Below, piece after piece: positions 21,150 through 30,659 of a stretch of DNA of 64,000 nucleotides (its first letter is position 1; the number at the start of each line of letters is the position of its first letter). A model generated the notes under the pieces. The model was not told the DNA's origin, made no database searches, and saw only the letters and a program-made list of their open reading frames with translations. A program made the position numbers and the translations under genes. The stretch covers positions 70,693,120 to 70,757,119 of the forward strand of contig CM043700.1 in the NCBI GenBank assembly GCA_023935145.1, read 5' to 3'. The stretch comes from Bretschneidera sinensis. Taxonomy: Eukaryota; Streptophyta; Magnoliopsida; Brassicales; Akaniaceae.

Positions 21150-22723
21150 GCTTTATTTTTGTAAATGTATATAATCTTAATGTAAATAATATTAAAAAAT
21201 CATAATCCTATTTTAAATAGAAAACCCTAATCATAGTGTAAATAGAAAACTCTTGTGTTAACACCCTATAAATATGAACTTCTACCACTACAACATTATG
21301 TAGTCAGTAAATACAAACCTTAATTTCTCTTTTAGTATCTTCATTGTATCAGAGCAGTAAAGATTTTAAACCCTAAAACACTACTCTTTTTTTTTTATAA
21401 AAAAAAACCCTAAAACTCATAGAAAACACCAATCTAATGTTTTCTTCTTCTTCTCTCCCAAAAAATATATCGGTGAACAGTGTCGCCGCTATAGTGCTGG
21501 TGAATGGTGTCCTCGCTACAGTGTTGGTGAACAATACCGTTGCTATGGTGCCGATGAACAGTACTATCGATGAATAGTACAACTACTACAAAACTGATGA
21601 ACAGCGTCGCCGCTACAATGCTGCCTCTTTTTTCCACCACCACACCTCCACTTGCTTTTTCAAATCTACCCCTATTTCTACTTCTAGTATAACCCACCCA
21701 GTGAGTCTAAAATTAGACAACACCAACTACATCTTTTGGCGGTCTTAATTTCTACCGATCCTCATCAGTTATGACCTACTAGGCTATGTTGATGGTTCTT
21801 TTTCATGTCCCTCTCACCTAGCCCTCACCAGTGATGGTCAAACTGTTCTTAATCCTACCTAAACCACATGTGTTAGGACTGACCAGTGCTTGAGAGCCTG
21901 GATTAATTCTACCCTCACCTTTGACACTTTGTAAGATGTCCATGATCTACATACTTCTTGGGATGTTTGGATTGCACTCAAACAATGATGCCTTGATCAG
22001 TCCAATGCCAATGAACTTGACCTTCGTTTGAAGCTTCACAAACATAACAAGGATTGCAACTCAATGGAGCAACACCTCCGCGACCTCAAGTCATCGTTGA
22101 TACCCTTGTTTCCATCAACTCTCCACTCTCCACTAAAGACCTCGTCTACTATGCCTTAGTAGGTCTTCCTTCATAGTATGAGGTCTTCATCACCACAAGC
22201 ACCAACAACAACATTAACTTTACCTTTTGCTAGTTTGCATACCAAGCTGCTCTTGCAAGAACAACGACTGAAACATCTTCGGGTCTCTTATTAGTCTTCC
22301 AACCCTTCTACAGCCCTTGCCCCTACCACCACTTCTGGCACTTCTCGTGGTCGTGGCAAAGGTCGTCAGGCTATCGGGGCAGTGGCCAAGGTAGTGGATG
22401 CAATACCGGTCGTGATGACTACACTCAGCATGGTTCACATACTAATCACTCATCTAATTATTCTCCTATATTAATCGCTTTGTTGGTACTTTCTCTTACA
22501 GTCGTGAAGGTTTATTAGGATCGCGTCCTGGATCCTCCGCCACATCGTGTTTGATTTGTCATACCATAGGTCACTTTGCCCTCAATTGTCCACATTGTTT
22601 CAATCATGTTGTTGTCTCTCATGACTTGTCTAAATCATTTCCTACTATGTCTCTTGGTGAGTCTAATTCCACCCAGTGGTACTCTGATACGGTCACCTCC
22701 GCTTACATGATTCATCAGTCAGG
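21150..22723 (+). pseudogene. Ty1/copia 5' fragment: LTR end, primer site, gag, start of protease
   Basis: The LTR-like part ends near 21344 and is followed by tgtatcagagca (21345-21356), one change plus one shift from the Met-tRNA primer site. From 21698 a copia gag is readable across several stops and shifts: KLDNTNYIFWRS, YDLLGYVDGS, then CLRAWINSTL. A complete CX2CX4HX4C zinc knuckle (CLICHTIGHFALNC, about 22548-22592) follows. Then WYSDT begins the protease and the frame is cut at 22723 by a (TA)n tract. Only the gag-to-protease part is present, so it is a dead 5' piece of an element. Confidence 0.7.

Positions 22724-22750
<27 letters not shown>
22724..22750. repeat. (TA)n tract, right border of copia fragment
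   Basis: It interrupts the copia frame just after the start of protease and marks the junction with the neighbouring chromovirus-type LTR. Confidence 0.85.
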
Positions 22751-22754
<4 letters not shown>

Positions 22755-23814
22755 AAATGATTTTGATTTATATGATAAAAAAGAATTTATGAAAGAAAAT
22801 GATTCTGAATTGTATGATGCTATGATATGCCTCTTATATGTGATTGATCATATGTATAGATGAAAGACCAGAACCACGGCTGGTCTGGATGAAACATATC
22901 GACATGTGAGAAGACGTTCCCAAAAGCTTTACCGGAGACTGGTACGGATACTCGAAAATGGATGAACTACCCATATGTTGATAATATAGAGGAGTTGTGG
23001 TATGATGTGATGATATGAGAAAGAAATGAAATGAAATGATGATGAAATGAGGATGTTGATGCATGCATATTTATTTTTATGTATTATTGAGATGCTAAGG
23101 TATCAAATTGATTATAAGATGATGATAGAAATATGAGTGTCATGATGAGACAATTATGATGAAAAAATGATGAACATGAGATTTAATATGATATACAAAA
23201 AATGAATGATTGTATGATATAAACCTCATGATGAGGTATTTATATGGTGAAAATAATATTAACATGATAATTATTAGTTGAACAATTATATGAGATGAAA
23301 ACAAAAAATTGATATCTATATGATGATAGGAATGATGATATAAGAATTGAATGATGGATGAAAGTAATGAGTTATGAATATGATTTGATATATAAAATAT
23401 GAGTAGTACAAATGGAGTACTTCTAGTAAATTGAATTCATTGAGCTTATGAAGTTTATTCCTCAATATTAAATGATTTTAGGTTGTGAATAGGACCAGTA
23501 GATTACTAACCTAAGACTCAGAGTAAGTTTTAGGTAAGTCTTCGTGGTTGGGGTCATCAGAATGTATATAGAAAGAGAAAGAAAAAAGAATTGAGAAAAG
23601 ATAGTTGTACATGTACATGCATTTGTAAATATTTGTGTATTTTATGAATATTGTAAGTGAAAGAAAATTGTAACTCCTCTAAAAAGAGTTGAGGAAATTG
23701 TTGTAAATATTTTTTAGTTGATGATGTAATAGTTGTTGCATATATATGTCGTGCTTGGAACTTAAACATGATTGTATCATCTTAGGTGGGGCACGCTCGG
23801 GATGGGTCGTTACA
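22751..23814 (+). mobile_element. Truncated LTR, chromovirus type (Tekay/Del-like)
   Basis: The right end is GGGATGGGTCGTTACA, a form I know as the end of many plant Tekay/Del LTRs (these begin TGTAACGACCC). The inside is rich in ATGATGA-type low complexity, common in such LTRs. No matching start was found, so the left side is probably lost at the (TA)n junction. The family assignment rests mainly on the terminal motif. Confidence 0.45.
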
Positions 23815-24826
23815 GCTTGGACCTCTTGGAAAAAGTGGTTGAAGGTCTTAGAGACTTAGGGCTCTCTCCTCGGATTTTTTGGAAAAATGATCGAGGGTCG
23901 TTGGGAGTCGGGGCCTTCTCATCGGATTTTTTGGGAAAAATGGCCGAAGGTCTTAAGGACACGGGGCCCTCTCTTCGGACTTTTTGAGATGGTTAAACAT
24001 CTTTAATTTATATAGAAACTGAGGCCTTTTCAGATTTGTTGAGATGTTTTACATTCCGGCTCGACCAGAAGACCAACTCCGTCTCGAAATATTTTGGAAC
24101 AATTTTGAAGGGACAAAAATTGGGATTTGGTTCACGAAGTGGAGGGCTGGGCTGACAAGATTGTAGGGATAATTGTAGTGTCAGACGCTTAAGCAAGCGC
24201 CTAGCACATTACTAGGTGCCTAGGCTAGCACCGAGCTTACTTCGTTGTTTTTTTCCTTAGATTTTGCTGGAAAAATGACTAAGAAAGTGAAGAGTTTAGC
24301 ACTCCATCCTTAGGCTTTGCTTGGAAAATGGATGAATAGATGAAGAGCTCAACATTCCTTTCTCAGATTGAGGATGGGAAGAGTTCGGCAGTCTCTCCAC
24401 GGAGTTTGCTTCAAAAACGACCAAAGAGGTGAAGAGTTCGACACTTCATCTTTGGACTTTGCTTGGAAAGTGGCTGATGAAGTAAAAAGTTTGGCACTCT
24501 CTCCTCAAAATCTTCTTAAAAAATGGATGAGAAAATGAAGAGTTTGGCATTCTCTCCTCAGACTTTGCTTGGAAAATAGAAGGGGAGATGAAGAGTTTGG
24601 CATTATCTCATCGGAATCTTCTTGAAAATTGGTTGAGACTTTCTAAATTTGCTTAATTTATAGGTAGACTGAATTTTTTTTTTCAAATTCTAAGGAAAAT
24701 AACTAAGTCAGACGCCTAGCACTTCCTCAGGTGCCTGGCTAGGCGCCTAACATCTTTCAGCCGTCTGGTAAGACATCTAGCTTGCTTCCAAGTGCCTATC
24801 TTCTTGGATTTTTCTTGAAAAATAGC
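23815..24826. repeat. Hairpin-bearing tandem array, left part
   Basis: Degenerate units of roughly 53-65 bp carry a CTCTCCTCGGACTTTGCTTG core and, after a short spacer, a complementary CCGAGGAG arm. It is interspersed with segments holding palindromes such as TAGGCGCCTA-like repeats (24190-24235, 24710-24780). The same array resumes at 30660 beyond the Athila-like insertion. Unit copies are strongly diverged. It is probably the 3' repeat region of the Tat-like copy whose protease and gag remain at 33950-35460 on the minus strand. Confidence 0.75.
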
Positions 24827-26157
24827 TGATGAGTGAAAAATATTGCATATTTTGGCCACTTAATTTCCATTTGTTAGCATAAGAATTTGTTACTTGGAGT
24901 CGTTTTCGTTGTTTTTTAGGTTTACAAGCACTGGCAAAGGAGTTTCACTAAAATTGCCAGAATTGCCTGTACAAATTAGCCATTTTTGTGGATTTTACTG
25001 TATTGATTCAGGAAGAACCAGGAGATGAGCCATATACGCTTGAAAAGATCCAGAAGTCTATTTTCTGAAGGATTTTACGGCTTGTAAAAATGATTTTTCT
25101 AGAGAAAGTTATGGCAGTTTTAGTAGACAAGGGTCAAGCTGAAGATGTCTAGTGCGCTCGATCGCACCAGACTTGTGATCGATCGCAAGTGCGCACTTGT
25201 ACATCCCACATCGGTTAAAATTACTTTGTAGTGTGCCAGTATATGCTTGAGCACACCAGACTGCGATCAATCGCACTTAGACAGTATCCCACATTGAATT
25301 TGAGACACATTGTACTCTAGGAATTCCCCTATAAAAGCCCCATCTCCCTTCATTATTTGGTGTGCAATTCCTGGTGCTATTTGGTGCAATCCGGTGGATG
25401 TCTGCTAGCATGCTGGTGGATCCCGAAGGCTTTGCTACCAAGAAGGGAAGCGCCGCCCAACAGCGAGTGGAATTTCTCCGATGTATAGTTAGTTTTAATT
25501 TACTGCTTTTTTTTAGTTTAATGTTTAGCACTTTTATTATGAACTCTAGTTTCACGATTATGAGTGGCTAAAATCTTCAACTAAGGTTGAAGATGAAACC
25601 TCGCCGTTGTTTGGCATAATAGTTTTAGATTTGTTTATACAATTATGATGTTTTTTTTAGTATAAATGTTCTGTCAATTATTTGAGTAAATTTTTATGAT
25701 TGATTGCGTTTAAATTGTTCTGTTGGATATTCGGTATGTTTCGTCTGATGGATACATCAAATTGTTTTTGATTAAATTGGATTTCCTTTGTGATTTGTTA
25801 AAAGCGGATACATTGGATGCTTTTGGTTTAATTGGGATATTTGTTGTTTTTTTGTTTTAAGTTGGATTCATGGAATGTTTTGATAGGCTATTTTTAGAAC
25901 ATGAAGATATATGCTTAACTTTGGTGGGGTGAATTCAGAAACCTTAGTGTCTTTATTATTAGTTTTAAATCAATTTAGTTTAGTTTTTATTTGTTTTGCA
26001 AATATATAATTTAAAACTTGGAACTAGGTTAAGATAAGTTTAGTTTAGATAAAATTACATTTTCACAACGCAATTCCCTGTGGATTCAACCTTGCACTTG
26101 CACAACACTATATTGCAAACGACTCGTGCGCTTGCGAGTAATTTAAAACTCACAACA
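24827..26157 (+). repeat. 5' LTR of Athila-like element 1
   Basis: This 1331-bp LTR starts TGATGAGTG and ends CTCACAACA. It contains a cluster of TCGA-centred palindromes (25150-25275), and a TATAAAAG-like motif (ctataaaagc, about 25330) is a likely promoter for the element. Confidence 0.9.
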
Positions 26158-26163
26158 AGTTTT

Positions 26164-26181
26164 TGGCGCCGTTGCCGGGGA
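26164..26181 (+). other. Primer-binding site of Athila-like element 1
   Basis: TGGCGCCGTTGCCGGGGA lies six bases after the LTR end. This is the well-known Athila-type primer site (complementary to a tRNA 3' end, usually given as tRNA-Asp) and is the strongest family marker here. Confidence 0.9.
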
Positions 26182-26338
26182 GCTGTTTGGTTTGTGAAAA
26201 TTTTGTCTGAATTAATTTTATTTTTCTACTAGTTTAGTTAGCATTTTTGTTTTATTTTTCTTTTGCAATTTTATTTTAGTTTATTTGTTTCCATTGGCAG
26301 TTGCCCATAATAAAAATTTTAAAAATTTTAAAAAAATA

Positions 26339-27210
26339 TGGATGAATCTAGTGCCAGTTTCACAGTCTTTAGAGGACGCCCTCAAGGATTTCATGAAAAT
26401 GACCGGCCAGTCCATCAATACAGCTAAATCATTCAATTTTGATAGTTGTTCCATCTGTGTTGTCCTATGCATTTAGCACAGAATTGTCCATCTATGTCGG
26501 CTTTTGCCGAGTATCCCATGGAACAAATGAATGCTTTCAATGACTATTGGTGGCAATCAAATGGATCTTACTCCGAGACGTACAATCCAGGGTAGCAGAA
26601 CCACCCTAATTTTTCATGGAAGCAGAACCAACTAATGAATCAGGGAGGAGCCCCTCATCATGCTCACAATCAATACCCTCCTGGATTTCCTCCACCAGTT
26701 CCAAGTTATGGTCGCTCAGCCCATCCAGCAAGATCACCCGCTTACCAAGCTCCCACTAAAGCACCAGTGTCGGTTTCACTGTCATTGGAGGATGCCCTCA
26801 ATGATTTCAGGAAGATGATCGGCCACTCCATCAGTGAAGTAAGAAGTGCGCAAATAGTAAACACCCAAGTGATTGCCAAGCAAGAGAGTCAAATAGATCA
26901 AATCGCAAGTCATGTGGGTGAAGGAAAGAAGGGAAATTTCCCCAGTCAACCCGTGCCCAACCCGAAGGGACAATTTATGGTTGAAAATTCATCAACTCCT
27001 ACTCACGGGGAGGAACAAGTGCAATCAATTGTTACATTAAGGTCTGGGAGACAAGTGGACAATCGAGTGGAAGAGAACCCTACTATGCAACAAGGGCAAG
27101 AAAGTGGCAACAAGGAGAAAAGAGATGCTGAGCCATCTACAGCCACACCTACTGTTAAAGACCCTCCTAAGTCGTTTGTACCTAAAACGCCTTACCCTGA
27201 GAGACTATAA
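26339..27210 (+). pseudogene. Athila-like gag remnant (element 1)
   Basis: The N-terminal gag domain is missing. What remains starts with a displaced copy of SLEDALKDFMKMTGQSIN (26350-26420), which recurs downstream as SLEDALNDFRKMIGHSIS (26780-26835), so a segment was duplicated. Between them are a zinc-knuckle remnant (CSIC..., AQNCPSM) and the conserved YNPG..NHPNFSW motif with a TAG stop inside it (26596-26598). The longest open part, 26635-27210, is Pro/Gln-rich and ends with SIVTLRSGRQVDN and PKTPYPERL, the gag-to-protease linker of this lineage. Confidence 0.75.
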
Positions 27211-27243
27211 GCACCCAAGAAAGGAGGGCAGTCTAGGGACATT

Positions 27244-28059
27244 GTGGAGGCATGCTTTGCTCAGTTTGGAGAAGATTTGGATTTGGATAAGCTACTTGAG
27301 CAAGCAAATGCTATCTTGGAGTTTGCTCCTCGGGAAAGTAGTAAGACGGAGGAGACTGTGGATGAATCAGGCATTGAGAACCCTCTGGAGGCATGCTTTG
27401 CTCAGTTTGGAGAAGATTTGGATTTGGATAAGTTGCTTGAGCAAGCAAATGCTACTTTGGAGTCTGCTCCTCAGAAGAACAGTGAGACGGAGGAGACCAC
27501 AGCACTTGAACCACCCAAGAAGGAACTTAACCCTTTACCGAACAATCTTAAGTATAAGTTCCTAGGTCCAGCAGTTCTTTTGCCTGTGATTATAGCTTCA
27601 GATTTGGTTGAGGCTCAAAAAGAGAAATTAGTGGACATTTTAAAAGAGCATAAAGAAGCTATCGGCTGGACTATTGAGGATGTCAAAGGAATCAGCCCCT
27701 CGATGGTGATGCCCAAATTACGTTTAGAAGAGAATGTGAAGCCATCGAGGGAGCCATAAAGAAGGCTCAACCCAGCTATGCAAGAGGTTGTGAGGATTGA
27801 AGTGATAAAGCTGTTTGATGCAGTGATCAATTATCCAATCTCTGTTAGCAAGTGGGTGAGCCCGATTCATGTCGTGCCCAAGCGGGCTGGAGTGACAATA
27901 ATGAAGAATAAGGACGATGAGTTGGTGCCAATTCGTGTTCAGTCAGGATGGAAAATATGTATATACTACCGTAAGTTGAATGCTGCCATAAGGAAGGATC
28001 ATTTTCCACTCCCATTTATTGATCAGATGGTGGAGTACGTAGTTGGGAATGATTACTAA
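27244..28059 (+). pseudogene. Athila-like protease-RT linker and truncated RT (element 1)
   Basis: The frame 27244-27759 contains a 47-codon tandem duplication (units from about 27246 and 27387: EACFAQFGEDLDLDKLLEQ). It then carries the RT lead-in LKYKFLGPAVLLPVIIASDL. After a stop at 27757-27759 the frame continues (27778-28059) with RT fingers: VSPIHVVPKRAGVTIMKN and CIYYRKLNAAIRKDHFPLPF. It stops before the catalytic YVDD region and jumps into 3' untranslated sequence. Protease is absent, since gag joins this linker directly. Confidence 0.8.
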
Positions 28060-29325
28060 TGTTGGGTCTGGCTGAAGACGTTAAACTTAGCTCTCATGGG
28101 AGGCACCCCACAACTTATTCTTTCTGTTTATTTATTATTAATGTTTGTTTTCCAGTCGTTATTTTTCAAGGACAACGCGTACTTCAGTTCAAGTTTGGGG
28201 GTATGCTATGAGCCATACCCGTCCAGCTAGTTCTTCATCTTCCAGGTTAGCTCTTTCCATATTATTCACACATTGGGGTCAATGTGTAATTTAAGTTTGG
28301 GGGCATGGGAGACACATTACACACACTTTGTCCTAATTTGTTGTTGTTTTTCTTTAATTAAAAAAAATGTAAATGCATGTTTATGTTCGTCTGAAATTTT
28401 TGGTTGATCTGAAAAATTGTGATGTGATTTCGTTGGTGAGCTTAAAATTTTGAACACATGATCTGATGATAGAGTTTTAAAACTTTGTTACTTACTTTAG
28501 GCATTCGAGAATTCACATGTTTGAGCCAATCTAACACCAGCACATTATCACATATTTGTGTGAGGTATGACATGCGATTTCAATGTGTATGTTTCCTTGA
28601 CTTAACTGAAACTGGATGACTTGTGGGATTAACACTTGGGCATAGAAAAGCATGAAAAAAAGAAAAAGAAAGAAAAAGAAAAATAATGATCATCATCAAT
28701 AAACTTTCCACTGAGTAACTAGACCTCTTGCCTCAGTAAGCAGTGAGTGTTCACGTTAAAAGGTGGAAATTTTGCTTGGTAGCATTAAGGCCAGTTTAGT
28801 TTTGTAGCCTTTTTGACTCGAGTTAGTAAGTCATTAGAGGTGTCTTTACACCTAATGCCCTAAAACCATATGGTTTGGGAGTCATTGACTCAACACTCGC
28901 TACGTGGGTCAATTAGAAAGCTTAAGGGAACTAATCATAGTAGAGCCTTATATATAAAAATAAATAAATAAAACTATGCCATCGTTGTTCATTCTGACGA
29001 GAAATTCTGTGAATCTTGAGACATGGAGACATTGTACATTGAAATTATTTGGAAACCTCATCTGTATATGCTAATTCACTTTACACTCATTCAAGCTTGT
29101 GATGTCTTAGCCTGCCTCGTGTAAGTAACTAGGTTTTAAATTCTTGTTCATTGCGAAGATGGGTTATATTTTTTAAGCTTGCTCATGAATGAATAGATGG
29201 TTTTGAGTGCTCCTTAAATTTTTGGATACCATAAGTGATGAACTTATCTTTATGTTTTTTGTTTTTCATTTAGTCTTTTATTTTGTTTTTCTAAGGGACT
29301 AGCAAAATATAAGTTTGGGGGTATT
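28060..29325 (+). other. 3' untranslated region of Athila-like element 1 with polypurine tract
   Basis: It begins with a block (ggctgaagacgttaaactta, 28069-28088) that also opens the 3' UTR of element 2 at 61709. AAGTTTGGGGG occurs three times (28193, 28288 and 29311), the last directly before the 3' LTR as the true polypurine tract. Other blocks shared with element 2 include cctcttgcctcagtaagca (28724) and tttttgactcgagttagtaa (28809). Confidence 0.75.
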
Positions 29326-30654
29326 TGATGAGTGAAAAATATTGCATATTTTGGCCACTTAATTTACATTTGTTAGCGTAGGAATTTGTTACTTGGAGTT
29401 GTGTTCGTTGTTTTTCAGGTTTACAAGCACTGGGAAAGGAGTTTCACTAAAATTGTCAGAATTATCAGTACAAATCAGTCATTTTTGTGGATTTTATTGT
29501 ATTGATTCAGGAAGAACCAAGAGATGATCCATATATGCTTGGAAAGATCCAGAAGTCTATTTTCTGAAGGATTTTACGGTTTGTAAAAATGATTTTTCTA
29601 GAGAAAGTTATGGTAGTTTTAGTAGACAAGGGTCAAGCTGAAGATGTCTAGTGCCCTCGATCGCACCAGACTTGTGATCGATCGCAAGTGCGCACTCACA
29701 CATCCCACATCAGTTAAAATTTCTTTGTAGTGCTCCAGTATGCGCTCGAGCACACCAGACTGCGATCGATTGCACTCGGGCAGTATCCCACATCGAATTT
29801 GAAACACATTGTACTCCGGGAATTCCCTTATAAAAGCTCCATCTCCCTTCATCATTTGGTGTGCAATTCCTGGTGCCATTTGGTGCAATCCGGTGGACGT
29901 CTACTAGCATGCTGGTGGATCCCGAAGGCTTTACTACCATGAGGGGAAGCGCCGCCCAACAGCGAGTGGAATTTCTCCCATGTATAGTCAGTTTTAATTT
30001 ACTACTTTTTTTAGTTTAATGTTTAGCACTTTTATTATGAACTCTAGTTTCATGATTATGAGTGGCTAAAATCTTCAACTAAGGTTGAAGATGAAGCCTC
30101 GCCGTTGTTTGACATAATAGTTTTAGATTTGTTTATACAATTCTGATTTTTTTTTTAGTATAAATGTTCTGTCAATTATTTGAGTAAATTCTTATGATTG
30201 ATTGCGTTTAAATTGTTCTGTTGGATATTCTGTGTGTTTCATATGATGGATACATCAAATTGTTTTTTATTAAATTAGATTTCCTTTGTGATTTGTTAAA
30301 AGCGGATACATTGGATGCTTTTGGTTTAATTGGGATATTTGTTGTTTTTTTTTTTAAGTTGGATTCATGGAATGTTTTGGTAAGCTATTTTTAGAACATG
30401 AAGATATATGCTTAACTCTGGTGGGGTGAATTCAGAAACCTTAGTGTCTTTATTATTAGTTTTAAATCAATTTAGTTTAGTTTTTATTTGTTTTGCAAAC
30501 ATATAAATCAAAACTCGGAACTAGGTTAAGATAAGTTTAGTTTAGATAAAATTACATTTTCACAACGCAATTCTCTGTGGATTCGACCTCGCACTTGCAC
30601 AACACTATATTGCAAACGACTCGTGCGCTTGCGAGTAATTTAAAACTCACAACA
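29326..30654 (+). repeat. 3' LTR of Athila-like element 1
   Basis: This 1329-bp LTR is collinear with the 5' LTR and shares both termini and the TCGA palindrome cluster (29650-29780). Many of the differences are C/T or G/A. Confidence 0.9.
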
Positions 30655-30659
30655 ATAGC

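Larger units (their letters stand above)
24827..30654 (+). mobile_element. Athila-like Ty3/gypsy retrotransposon 1, complete LTRs, internally deleted
   Basis: The direct LTRs (24827-26157 and 29326-30654) are similar and collinear. A perfect 5-bp target duplication ATAGC flanks the element (24822-24826 and 30655-30659). The Athila-type primer site and a polypurine tract are in place. The internal region is only about 3.2 kb. It keeps gag C-terminal parts and the start of RT, but protease, the rest of RT, RNase H and integrase are missing. It is therefore a non-autonomous or dead deletion derivative with intact ends. It inserted into the hairpin-bearing tandem array. Confidence 0.9.
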
